NCBI GenBank assembly: GCA_002428495.1
Contig: DIWR01000024.1
Span: forward strand, 1 to 64,000
DNA: 64,000 bases
Direction of reading: 5' to 3'
Source of the DNA: Synergistaceae bacterium UBA6101
GTDB taxonomy: Bacteria; Synergistota; Synergistia; Synergistales; Synergistaceae
How positions within the stretch are numbered: the stretch's first letter is position 1; every line of letters starts with the position of its first letter. A program made the translations under genes and the position numbers. A model generated the notes under the pieces. That model had not been told where the DNA came from and ran no database searches. It saw only the letters and a program-made list of their open reading frames with translations. This document shows positions 38,006 through 45,936 of this stretch, piece after piece.

Positions 38006-38965
38006 ATGTATAGAAGAAGGACTTCCTGGACATATACCAAACCTCTCAGCACCAGGGGTGGAATAAAATCCCGCGTCATCAGGGGCCGCTTCCATGGATC
38101 AAACTGGTGGTCAAGACGATGGGTCGAGATCCTTGAAGGGAGCATTGATTCTGCGCGCCTTGCAAGAGGAAGGAGCTATGCGAGACGGGGGCAGGTAGTC
38201 GATATCGAAATAGAGCCCGGCCTTGTAACAGCATCAGTGCAGGGGACCAGAAAGAAACCCTACCAGATAAGGCTTGGATTTGAGGTCCTGTCAGATGAAG
38301 CGAAAGCACTTCTTCTTTTCCGTTTCAGGGAGAGATCATCGTTTGCAGCCACACTTCTGGCGGGAGAGATGCCTGAGGAAATGGAAAAAGTCTTCAAAGA
38401 GGCGGGGACCGGGCTTTTCCCGACCAAAAGCGCCCTGCGGCGTTATAAATGCAGCTGCCCTGACGATGCTGTTCCATGTAAACATATCATAGCAGTACTC
38501 CTGCTGCTTGCCGAAGTATTTGACGATGATCCCTTCCTTCTGCTCAAGCTGAGAGGAGTCAACCGTGAGGGTCTGATCAACCTTTTGACTCTTGAGACAT
38601 CAGGGGATAATGAAGAACTTAATTATGAAGAGAACGAGACATGGGAAGACGGGGATGCCGCAGTTATAAGCGGAGGATCTGACAATGCAGCGGAAAACAT
38701 CACCGATACATATAAAAACGGTGAGGAGTGCCCTTCTTACGCCAAATGGTACGGAGAAGAAGTTCCAGAATTCAAGTACAATATAGATGAAAATGAAAGG
38801 CAAATCGCAGCACTTGAGATCATCAACGATTTTCCTTTCTGGAGAGGGGAACTGCCCTTCCGGCAGTCACTCAGCCAGTACTACGATAGGGCTGCCAACT
38901 CTGCGGAAGAGATCCTGACAGGGGAGAAAAAGAAGACCGTAGGACGTCCCCGCAAGCTTATATAG
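38006..38965 (+). CDS. SWIM zinc-finger protein
   Basis: The 319-residue protein has the SWIM motif Cys-x-Cys ... Cys-x-His (KCSCPDDAVPCKH, about residues 150-162), expected to bind zinc and DNA or protein. The start codon follows the SNF2 stop without a gap (TAAATG), so the two are cotranslated and probably act together. The N-terminus is rich in Arg and Trp (RRWVEILEG, GRSYARRGQV), typical of the family. The acidic region near 210-240 and the rest are not recognised. Confidence 0.88.
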   Translation: MYRRRTSWTYTKPLSTRGGIKSRVIRGRFHGSNWWSRRWVEILEGSIDSARLARGRSYARRGQVVDIEIEPGLVTASVQGTRKKPYQIRLGFEVLSDEAKALLLFRFRERSSFAATLLAGEMPEEMEKVFKEAGTGLFPTKSALRRYKCSCPDDAVPCKHIIAVLLLLAEVFDDDPFLLLKLRGVNREGLINLLTLETSGDNEELNYEENETWEDGDAAVISGGSDNAAENITDTYKNGEECPSYAKWYGEEVPEFKYNIDENERQIAALEIINDFPFWRGELPFRQSLSQYYDRAANSAEEILTGEKKKTVGRPRKLI

Positions 38966-38975
38966 ATAAAGGCAG

Positions 38976-39007
38976 AAGGAGGGAGCCTCATGCACCCTCC
39001 TTTTTTT
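38976..39007 (+). terminator. Terminator of the SNF2-SWIM unit
   Basis: AAGGAGGG (38976-38983) pairs with CCCTCCTT (38995-39002), continuing into a T-run to 39007. Confidence 0.85.
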
Positions 39008-39033
39008 GATATGAGAAAAGATGTTTTATGAAA

Positions 39034-39582
39034 CTACATCCCTGGGTATTCAAAATCCTTTACATCAAGGTATGAATAGAGCTTTTCCAACTCTTCGATT
39101 TTTCCCTTTAGGATCCCGGCATTGGGCTCATTTTCCGATTCGCGCTTGATGCTGTATTTCCTGAAGAAGAGGTTATTATCCTTTGCGCCCTCTACTCCAA
39201 AGACCTCTTTGTACATCATCAGGTCCACCGGCATTTCAAAATCCTTCGCAACATCCTCATATCCGAAAAGGACCCAGATCTCCTTGAATCCCGACCATGC
39301 TATCGCAGATATGCACATCGAACACGGGTCGTGGCTGGCCACAAAAATACATTCCGAAGGGAGGGGGTGGTCTTTCATCGAAAAGAAGCGTAGGATCGTA
39401 TCAATTTCTCCGTGAAAAATTGGATTTTCCTGTCTGTTGTTGGTCCCGGCGACTATCGTTTTTAACGATGCTGCATCAAGGACCATTCCTCCGAAGACAT
39501 GATTACCTTCTTCCACTCCCTTTCTTGTCAGGGGCAGAAGGTCATCTTTTATTGCCGTTAGTATATTTTCGATCTTGGTCAT
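39034..39582 (-). CDS. Cytidine/deoxycytidylate deaminase-fold protein
   Basis: The 182-residue protein has the zinc site of nucleoside/base deaminases: His-x-Glu in FHGEIDTI and Pro-Cys-x-x-Cys in HDPCSMC. The order and spacing match the dCMP/guanine/tRNA-adenosine deaminase branch. I chose the ATG at 39582, nine bases after GAGGAG; an upstream ATG at 39618 precedes that site. The sequence does not fix the substrate; a guanine-deaminase-like or other purine or pyrimidine base role is likely. Confidence 0.82.
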   Translation of the reverse strand: MTKIENILTAIKDDLLPLTRKGVEEGNHVFGGMVLDAASLKTIVAGTNNRQENPIFHGEIDTILRFFSMKDHPLPSECIFVASHDPCSMCISAIAWSGFKEIWVLFGYEDVAKDFEMPVDLMMYKEVFGVEGAKDNNLFFRKYSIKRESENEPNAGILKGKIEELEKLYSYLDVKDFEYPGM

Positions 39583-39635
39583 CGTTATCATCTCCTCGTC
39601 CGGTCTTCCTGTGCTCATATGTTAAAGACCAGCCT

Positions 39636-39665
39636 AATGTAACATCGAAAGCAGTACTTTGTCCA
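39636..39665 (-). promoter_or_regulatory. Possible promoter of the deaminase gene
   Basis: On the reverse strand TGGACA (39665-39660) and TACATT (39641-39636) are separated by 18 bases, 54 bases before the start codon. The match is partial. Confidence 0.35.
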
Positions 39666-39732
39666 TTGATGCGCTTCCATGCGTCGATGCAGACGATTTA
39701 TATGCCCTGCAGTAAAGATGCAGTAAGTATCA

Positions 39733-40911
39733 TTAAACAGATCTGGTTCGTGATCCTTTTCGCCATATAATATAAATCGTCGCTGCGGCCAGAAGAAGGA
39801 AAGCACTGAAGGCGAAAAAGCTCTTTTGCATTCCGAGCATCGGTCCGAAAACTCCCCACATTATCGGTCCCAGAAAATATCCCATGCCCCAGAAAAGATA
39901 ATAGGATCCTGAAATGGTACCTTTAAGACTGTCCGGAGCTTTCTCGTTGAGAAATGCCATGGAGGAGACGAAAAAGCCCCCCAGGGATCCCGCGGAGATA
40001 CCGAGCAGCAGAGTTGCAAAAAGCTTTCCTGCGTATGGGAAAAGCGCCCATGAAAGGGCGGAACAGGTGAGCCCCAGTATCATGAAGATCTCCCTTCCAT
40101 ATCTGTCAGAGAGAGGACCGTAAAAAAACTGTGCACCTGCTATGAAAAGGTAATATGCAGAAAAGAGGATGCCTATGTCCATCGCGCCGTACTGTCTGGC
40201 AGTTACAAGCCATCCGGGGGCTATGCTGAAGAGGAGTCCCTGACCGCAGCCGTAGAGGAAGATCCCAAGCAGCACTATCCTTACAGGGAAATCGGAGAGA
40301 AGTTCGACGGCTTTTTTGATTTCAAGAGAGTCCTTTTTGCTTCCGGGCTCAGGCCTCCTGTTCTTCTGGGTAAAGAAAACGATCAGGAAAGCCAGAAAGC
40401 ATAATGAACTGAAAAAGAGAAAGCCTCCCCTTTCTCCGAAAATGTCTGGCATGCTCGGGACAAGGAGCGGTCCGACTGAGAGCATGATGTATACTGCTGC
40501 TGTGTATATTCCTATCATTTTCCCCTTATGATGCGGATATGCTATTGAGATTATTGCCGGTGCCGTTGCCCAGACAGGTATCTCCCCTGCTCCCTGGACT
40601 GCGCGCCCGATGAATATCGGCATGGAGGAGTCGGCAAAGTAAAAAATAATGCCTGAGGCTGCTGATAGCAAGTAGCCAAAGAGCAGGAAAGGCTTGAATC
40701 CGTAGCGGTCAGAGAGGTTTCCGAAAGGTACCTGAAGAAAGATGTAAGGAAGAGCGAAACTTGAGGCCAGAAGTCCGACAAGGGAGGCATCTCCCCCTGA
40801 AAGTGTTATCACTCTTGCCGGCAGTCCCGATGCGACTACGCCTACTCCCAGCATAGATATCGCTGCTGCAGAGGTAATGCCGATAAATGTTTTCAAACGG
40901 CTTTCAGACAC
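39733..40911 (-). CDS. Major facilitator superfamily transporter
   Basis: The protein has about 392 residues with 12 predicted hydrophobic segments and two copies of the MFS loop motif (GNLSDRYGFKP and GPLSDRYGREIF), one per half. The arrangement suits a drug or small-metabolite exporter, but the substrate cannot be read from sequence. The start is uncertain: the GTG at 40911 follows ATGGGGGCG, while the longest reading starts at 40950. It lies upstream of the deaminase gene on the same strand, with a 150-base gap. Confidence 0.88.
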   Translation of the reverse strand: MSESRLKTFIGITSAAAISMLGVGVVASGLPARVITLSGGDASLVGLLASSFALPYIFLQVPFGNLSDRYGFKPFLLFGYLLSAASGIIFYFADSSMPIFIGRAVQGAGEIPVWATAPAIISIAYPHHKGKMIGIYTAAVYIMLSVGPLLVPSMPDIFGERGGFLFFSSLCFLAFLIVFFTQKNRRPEPGSKKDSLEIKKAVELLSDFPVRIVLLGIFLYGCGQGLLFSIAPGWLVTARQYGAMDIGILFSAYYLFIAGAQFFYGPLSDRYGREIFMILGLTCSALSWALFPYAGKLFATLLLGISAGSLGGFFVSSMAFLNEKAPDSLKGTISGSYYLFWGMGYFLGPIMWGVFGPMLGMQKSFFAFSAFLLLAAATIYIIWRKGSRTRSV

Positions 40912-41099
40912 AAGTAACGCCCCCATATGCATACAAAAAACAGTGCTCACAGGAAAGGTTATACCACAAAAACCGTAAGAACTGTTAAGATGGATAACGA
41001 TTTTCCGGACAGTTCAGACTCGGATAAGAAAAAAAAACGACAACAGTGTTTTCTTCCGGGTAAACACCCTGAAAGAAAGGCAAATTGAAGCTATTTCCC

Positions 41100-41138
41100 T
41101 TGCCAAAATCATAAAAACAGAATAACATATCCGTTATT
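41100..41138 (+). promoter_or_regulatory. Possible promoter and operator of the nitronate monooxygenase-like gene
   Basis: TTGCCA (41100-41105) and TAACAT (41123-41128) have a 17-base spacer. A 6-base inverted repeat, AATAAC (41121-41126) and GTTATT (41133-41138), covers the -10 box and may be an operator. A second TATAAT lies at 41163-41168 without a good -35. Otherwise the 290-base gap from 40912 shows no gene. Confidence 0.35.
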
Positions 41139-41201
41139 CCACTATTAAGATCTGGCAGATATTATAATTTGCCAAGTTTATTTTAAGGAGTATAAGAAAA
41201 T

Positions 41202-42317
41202 ATGATCACTAAAGAAAAGGAACTCCCGATCCTAAGGGTAGGAAAACACCAGCCAAAATATCCGATAGTACAGGGCGGGATGGGGGTCATGATATCAGGT
41301 CCCCGGCTTGCGGGAACTGTAGCAGCAGAAGGCGGCATAGGGACGCTTGCCTCAGTTGGGCTTGGTGTTCTTACAGAGGGATACAACGCCAAAAATTTTG
41401 CGCAACGCAACAGTGAGATGCTTAGAAAATACATAAAACAGGCAAAGGATGCAGCAATGGGCGGTGTGCTTGCAGTGAACTGCATGTGCGCACTCTGTGA
41501 TTATGAATCTCTTGTCAGGACCTCATGCGAGGCTGGCGCAGACATTATCGTCTCAGGAGCCGGACTTCCTCTTAAGCTTCCCGAACTTACCGACGGCTTT
41601 CCCGATGTTGCACTTGTTCCTATCGTGAGCAGTCTAAAGGCCGCGAACATTATCATAAGCCGCTGGAAAAAACATTATGACCGTTTTCCTGACGGGATAG
41701 TAGTTGAGACCCCTAACACCGCGGGAGGACACCTGGGAGCCAGGGATATCGAACAGGCCATTGATCCTGCTCTTTCCCTGGAGGTCGTTGTGCCTGCTCT
41801 GGTCGATTACCTTAAAGAAAACGAGATGGACATTCCTGTGATTGCCGCCGGAGGCATCTGGGACAGCAGTGACATTTCGGACGCTTTTGCCATGGGCGCA
41901 AAAGGAGTCCAGCTTGGTACACGTTTTGCTGCAACAGAAGAGGGAGACGCGTCAGACAGGTTCAAACAGTCATACATTGACGCCAAAGAGGAAGACGTAG
42001 TTCTTATCAACAGCCCCTGCGGACTTCCGGGACGGGCCATAAACAGTCCGATGGTAAAGCGCTACCTCGCCGGGATCCAGGAGCGGATGCCCTGCAGGAC
42101 CCCCTGCCTCACCCACTGCATATGCAGGATAAAGCACGAGACTTTCTGCATAGCGGACGCTCTTGTGAGCGCCTACAGGGGAGACTGGGAAAACGGGCTC
42201 TTCTTCTGCGGGAGCAACGTGTCTAAGGTTACATCAATAATGAAGGTAAAGGACCTGATACACGAGCTGCTTGAAGGATTTAAAATTCCTGAGATCGGCC
42301 TTCCATCAGTCTCCTAA
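41202..42317 (+). CDS. Nitronate monooxygenase-family flavoprotein
   Basis: The 371-residue protein belongs to the 2-nitropropane dioxygenase/nitronate monooxygenase family, FMN-dependent TIM barrels. It has PIVQGGMGVMISGPRLAG at the N-terminus, TAGGHLGARD with the catalytic His, and AAGGIWDSSDISDAFAMGAKGVQLGTRF for phosphate binding. A C-terminal cluster of five cysteines (PCRTPCLTHCICR then FC) is present in this subgroup. The subgroup in anaerobes is poorly characterised; enoyl-ACP reductase FabK is a relative, but no fatty-acid genes are nearby. GGAG precedes the ATG. Confidence 0.87.
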   Translation: MITKEKELPILRVGKHQPKYPIVQGGMGVMISGPRLAGTVAAEGGIGTLASVGLGVLTEGYNAKNFAQRNSEMLRKYIKQAKDAAMGGVLAVNCMCALCDYESLVRTSCEAGADIIVSGAGLPLKLPELTDGFPDVALVPIVSSLKAANIIISRWKKHYDRFPDGIVVETPNTAGGHLGARDIEQAIDPALSLEVVVPALVDYLKENEMDIPVIAAGGIWDSSDISDAFAMGAKGVQLGTRFAATEEGDASDRFKQSYIDAKEEDVVLINSPCGLPGRAINSPMVKRYLAGIQERMPCRTPCLTHCICRIKHETFCIADALVSAYRGDWENGLFFCGSNVSKVTSIMKVKDLIHELLEGFKIPEIGLPSVS

Positions 42318-42333
42318 TAAAGTAAATATTTTT

Positions 42334-42361
42334 GAAGCGCTCCGGAAGTTCGGAGCGCTTC
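42334..42361 (+). terminator. Hairpin after the nitronate monooxygenase-like gene
   Basis: A perfect 11-base stem, GAAGCGCTCCG (42334-42344) with CGGAGCGCTTC (42351-42361), is present but no T-run follows on the + strand. It is probably a terminator of modest strength. Confidence 0.55.
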
Positions 42362-42383
42362 ATTAGATACTATTAATAGAAAT

Positions 42384-42433
42384 TTAATAAAGGACCATGT
42401 TCTCCCTATAATTACAGTATCTTACAGGGAGAA
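42384..42433 (+). promoter_or_regulatory. Promoter and possible operator of the asparaginase gene
   Basis: TTAATA (42384-42389) and TATAAT (42407-42412) have a 17-base spacer. An 8-base inverted repeat, TTCTCCCT (42400-42407) and AGGGAGAA (42426-42433), overlaps the -10 box and the transcription start region. Its position fits a repressor site or a leader hairpin. Confidence 0.5.
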
Positions 42434-42500
42434 TAAGTATGAGGATAGATACTCTCATTTGTCAAAAAGATCGCTCAAAGAACATAAAGGGGAGAGATCA

Positions 42501-43514
42501 ATGAAAATACTGCTGATATCTACTGGAGGAACTATCGCCTCCCAGCAAAGCGCCGAAGGCCTTGTACCCATGGAGCAGGGGGAAGCTCTGGCGGCCCAGG
42601 TGCCCGGTATTTACCAAATTGCCGACATTGACATAGCCAATGTGTTTTCAAAGGACAGCTCCAACATTGATCCGGCAGACTGGATGGCGATCATAAAATG
42701 CATCAGGGAGAACCCTTCTTATGACGGCTATGTCATAACTCATGGCACCGATACGATGGCGTATACCTCATCTGCCCTGTCCTATGTCATGAGGGATCTT
42801 GAAAAACCGGTAGTGCTGACAGGGTCAATGATCCCGATGTCTGAGCCCGGAACGGACGCTAAGAATAACCTTGAAGACGCATTCAGGTTTATGGAAGCCC
42901 TTCTTGCAAAAAGACAGCCGGGGGTAGCCGTAACATTTGCGGGCAGGCTGATACATGGTCCCAGGGCGAAAAAAATGTCAGGGAAGAGGCTTGAGGCATT
43001 CAAATCCGTTTACTATGATGAGCTCGGACTCTCTGAGGGCAGAAAGGTCACCATTTTGAAAGCCCCGTTTATCGACAGGGAGACACTTTGCAAGCCCGGC
43101 ACATCATCCGATGAGATCCGTTTTTCGAACGAAGTGATGCCGATAAAACTCTTTCCCGGGTTCAGGGCCGATTACTTTGACAGGATCGTTGAAATGAAGC
43201 CCAAAGCGATAGTAGTCGAGTGCTTTGGATTGGGTGGGCTGCCCTATATCGGAGAGGACCTTCTGCCGGGCATCAAAAAGGCCGTTGACCTCGGCATACT
43301 GCCGGTCATAACGACCCAGTGCCCAGAAGGCGGAGTTGACCTTTCGACATACGATGTCGGCCAGAAAACGCTCAAAACAGGTGCGGTCAGCGCCCTTGAT
43401 ATGGGTTTCGAGGCAATTGTGACCAAACTTATGTGGCTTATCCCGCAAATGCCGCTCGGTGAAGCTGCAAAGTATCTGACCACAAACCTATGTGATGAAG
43501 TAGGATCAAAGTAA
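42501..43514 (+). CDS. ansA: Type I L-asparaginase
   Basis: The 337-residue enzyme hydrolyses asparagine to aspartate and ammonia. It shows both catalytic threonine motifs: STGGTIAS (residues 7-14) and THGTDTM (about 80-86), and GSMIPMSEPGTDAKNN. No signal peptide is seen, so it is the cytoplasmic AnsA type. GGGGAGAG lies before the ATG at 42501; the longer reading from 42459 starts before it. It fits amino-acid catabolism in this organism. Confidence 0.93.
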   Translation: MKILLISTGGTIASQQSAEGLVPMEQGEALAAQVPGIYQIADIDIANVFSKDSSNIDPADWMAIIKCIRENPSYDGYVITHGTDTMAYTSSALSYVMRDLEKPVVLTGSMIPMSEPGTDAKNNLEDAFRFMEALLAKRQPGVAVTFAGRLIHGPRAKKMSGKRLEAFKSVYYDELGLSEGRKVTILKAPFIDRETLCKPGTSSDEIRFSNEVMPIKLFPGFRADYFDRIVEMKPKAIVVECFGLGGLPYIGEDLLPGIKKAVDLGILPVITTQCPEGGVDLSTYDVGQKTLKTGAVSALDMGFEAIVTKLMWLIPQMPLGEAAKYLTTNLCDEVGSK

Positions 43515-43539
43515 CCCTCTCTGTTAAATTTCAAAATGG

Positions 43540-43566
43540 TAGCCGGGCGGCATTGTCGTCCGGCTA
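43540..43566. terminator. Hairpin between convergent ansA and the radical SAM gene
   Basis: TAGCCGGGCG (43540-43549) pairs with CGTCCGGCTA (43557-43566), one G-T wobble; the right arm includes the stop codon of the reverse-strand gene. It has no T-run, so termination is unproven. Confidence 0.4.
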
Positions 43567-44385
43567 TACGTTTCCGATAAATACATTGTCAAGGGTTTTC
43601 TTTGCGGTGTCATAAAGTTGCCCAAGCAGGTCGATATCCGTGGGCAGGCAGTCAGCCATCTTTCTTTGTGGGAAAAACCTTGTAATATGAAGGGGAATGG
43701 ACCTTTCTATCCCGGCTATCCAGTCTGAAAGGGCTTTTATCTCTTCTTCTGATTCGTTCATTCCGGGTACGATCAGAGTGGTTATCTCTATATGAGATCC
43801 CTTTGCTGCGCGTGTTATGAAATCCTTTACGGTCTCTAAATCTCCGCCCAGCTTTCGGTATGTCTCTTCCGAAAAACTTTTCAGGTCGATATTGAAGGCG
43901 TCGACAGACGGCAGCACCTCTTCAAGTATATGCGGCAGAACGCATCCGTTTGTTACGACGACGTTTTTCAGCCCCAGTTTTTTCGCCTCCAGGGAAGCAT
44001 CCCTTACGTATTCATATCCGATCATCGGCTCGTTGTAGGTGAAGGCGAGGCCGATATTACCTTTATCCTTCAGTTCCCCGGCAAGGCGGGCAAGTTCGGA
44101 AGGTGAAACGTACCTTGTCCTCACATCCTCCTCTGAGGCAGCCGAGATCGAATGGTTCTGGCAGAATGGACAGTCCATGTTGCAACCGAAGGTGCCTACG
44201 GAGAGGACCCGGCTCCCCGGATGGAACCTGGCAAGTGGTTTTTTCTCTATAGGATCCAATGCTATTGATGCCAGTTTCCCGTAACTGAGGGAGATGTTCC
44301 TGCCACCCCTGTTCCCTCTCGCTTTGCAGAAGCCTCTTTTGCCATCTTCGATGCTGCACCGGCGAGGACATACGTCACATATCAT
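43564..44385 (-). CDS. amrS: AmmeMemoRadiSam system radical SAM enzyme
   Basis: The 273-residue protein has the radical SAM cluster motif CNMDCPFC and an N-terminal cysteine group (MICDVCPRRC, GFCKARG), as in AmrS. The partner gene encodes the AMMECR1 and LigB-like components, so this is a two-gene form of AmmeMemoRadiSam. It starts shorter than many homologues, directly at the first cysteine cluster. Its ATG lies after the partner's stop with a one-base gap. The reaction is not known; pyruvate-formate-lyase-activase-like chemistry has been suggested by family similarity. Confidence 0.88.
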   Translation of the reverse strand: MICDVCPRRCSIEDGKRGFCKARGNRGGRNISLSYGKLASIALDPIEKKPLARFHPGSRVLSVGTFGCNMDCPFCQNHSISAASEEDVRTRYVSPSELARLAGELKDKGNIGLAFTYNEPMIGYEYVRDASLEAKKLGLKNVVVTNGCVLPHILEEVLPSVDAFNIDLKSFSEETYRKLGGDLETVKDFITRAAKGSHIEITTLIVPGMNESEEEIKALSDWIAGIERSIPLHITRFFPQRKMADCLPTDIDLLGQLYDTAKKTLDNVFIGNV

Positions 44386-44386
44386 T

Positions 44387-45781
44387 TCAGTGGTACCTCA
44401 CCACTTCGAAACGCTTCAGCCTTATCCTTTCGCCCTCCCTGATCCCTGCCTTCTGCATTGCTATCGATATCTGCTCTTCAACAGTATCTATTCCCTCTAG
44501 GTTGGGAAGGAGAAGTCCTTTTTTGTAACCGCTTGATACGATCACCCCGTATTTTTTTACGTCCAGATCCTCCGGGGAATCAATGTCCTCAGAATCGTTA
44601 AGTATGTCAACGCTGTATACGAGGTCTTTAAGTTCTGATGAAGAGACAGGCGGGAATCGGGGGTCTCTCGTTGATGCGCTTATCGCATTTTGGATTATCT
44701 CTTTTGCTATGTTTTCCTCAGTTGCCGATATGGTGCCGATGCATCCCCGAAGCTGACCGAATTTTTTCAGCGAGACGAAGGCTCCCGCCCTTCTTGTCAG
44801 AGCTTCTTCCGGGAGATATTCCGGAACAGCGATCCTCTTTCCGGTCGAGACATATCTTTCCACCGTCTCTCTGGCAAGACGCACGTAGGGACTTTCCCGC
44901 TTTTTCAGGTGATCCACTTTGTCTTTGTTCTCCATTTCCTGTGCTAAAAGAAATTTTCTGGTTTGGTCCGGTTTCCCGGGTATAAAGGTGCAGACTCCGT
45001 AGCCGACACCGAAAGGGCCTTCGTATGAGAGCATTTCAGCTTTTACGGAGACTCCGTCGAAGCATCCGGCCATTATCGTAAATGACCTGTGCCCGCATTC
45101 CGCCGCCCTTTCGCAGAAGGCATCGCTGAAACCAAAGAGCTCCCCGAAAGCGTCCCTCGACATCACATCCATGATCTTTCTGTCATACTCAGGGCCTTCT
45201 GCCCTGTATCCGTAAGGGCCGTCCTTTTTTAGAACATGCGACAGATCCCCGCTTGCTATGACGCAGACATCCCTGCCAAGTTCTTCCGCAGTCTTTTTGA
45301 TCAGGGTCCCGAACCTGTAGTGTTCGCGAAGCGGCATCCCGGAAAGCCCGATCCTGACAATTTTGCAGGAGATATCTCCTCCGTATGCTTTCTTCAAAAA
45401 GTAAAGGGGAACTGCCGTTGCGTGGTCCAGACTCTTTTCACGCTCCCCCATCGTGCCGGCCTCTACGTTTTCCCTGTGAGCCCTTTTTTCAAGCTCAGCA
45501 ACGAATTCAGTATCGTAACGGATATCGAAGGTCACTTGGCGAGCACCGAATTTCCCCAGGTCTCCGGATGCAGATTTACCAGGCGAAATGTGGAAATAGT
45601 CGGAATAATAGGCACTGTGCGGAGAAATGATCACAATAGTTTCAGGCTTCAGTCTGGTTATCAGTTCCGTAGCCTTTGTAAAGCCTCTTATCGTATCTTT
45701 TATTTTTTCTTCCTCACCCCTGCCGACCTCAGGAACGATCAGCGGGGGATGCGGGACCATCACAGCAGCAAGAATACCCAT
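44387..45781 (-). CDS. AmmeMemoRadiSam LigB-like / AMMECR1 fusion protein
   Basis: The 464-residue protein joins an N-terminal class III extradiol-dioxygenase (LigB/MEMO-like) domain, about residues 1-270, to a C-terminal AMMECR1 domain, about 300-464. In the first domain VPHPPLIVPEVG, SPHSAYYSDYF, DHATAVP and ASGDLSH supply metal-binding His and Asp residues. The second has FVSLKKFGQLRGCIGTI, the strongest AMMECR1 signature. The ATG at 45781 follows AAGGAGGCGG; the ATG at 45805 lies upstream of that site. It is followed by the radical SAM gene. Confidence 0.9.
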   Translation of the reverse strand: MGILAAVMVPHPPLIVPEVGRGEEEKIKDTIRGFTKATELITRLKPETIVIISPHSAYYSDYFHISPGKSASGDLGKFGARQVTFDIRYDTEFVAELEKRAHRENVEAGTMGEREKSLDHATAVPLYFLKKAYGGDISCKIVRIGLSGMPLREHYRFGTLIKKTAEELGRDVCVIASGDLSHVLKKDGPYGYRAEGPEYDRKIMDVMSRDAFGELFGFSDAFCERAAECGHRSFTIMAGCFDGVSVKAEMLSYEGPFGVGYGVCTFIPGKPDQTRKFLLAQEMENKDKVDHLKKRESPYVRLARETVERYVSTGKRIAVPEYLPEEALTRRAGAFVSLKKFGQLRGCIGTISATEENIAKEIIQNAISASTRDPRFPPVSSSELKDLVYSVDILNDSEDIDSPEDLDVKKYGVIVSSGYKKGLLLPNLEGIDTVEEQISIAMQKAGIREGERIRLKRFEVVRYH

Positions 45782-45936
45782 TGATACCGCCTCCTTTTTC
45801 GGCATGGCAAGCTGTGTATTGATTATAATTTTACCTCTTTATTATAATACCGAAGCATTAAAAATACATGGGCCGTCCTCATAGTGAGAGGCGTCCCACG
45901 TCGTTTGATCAGATCATGCGGATAGTGCCATAAAGG

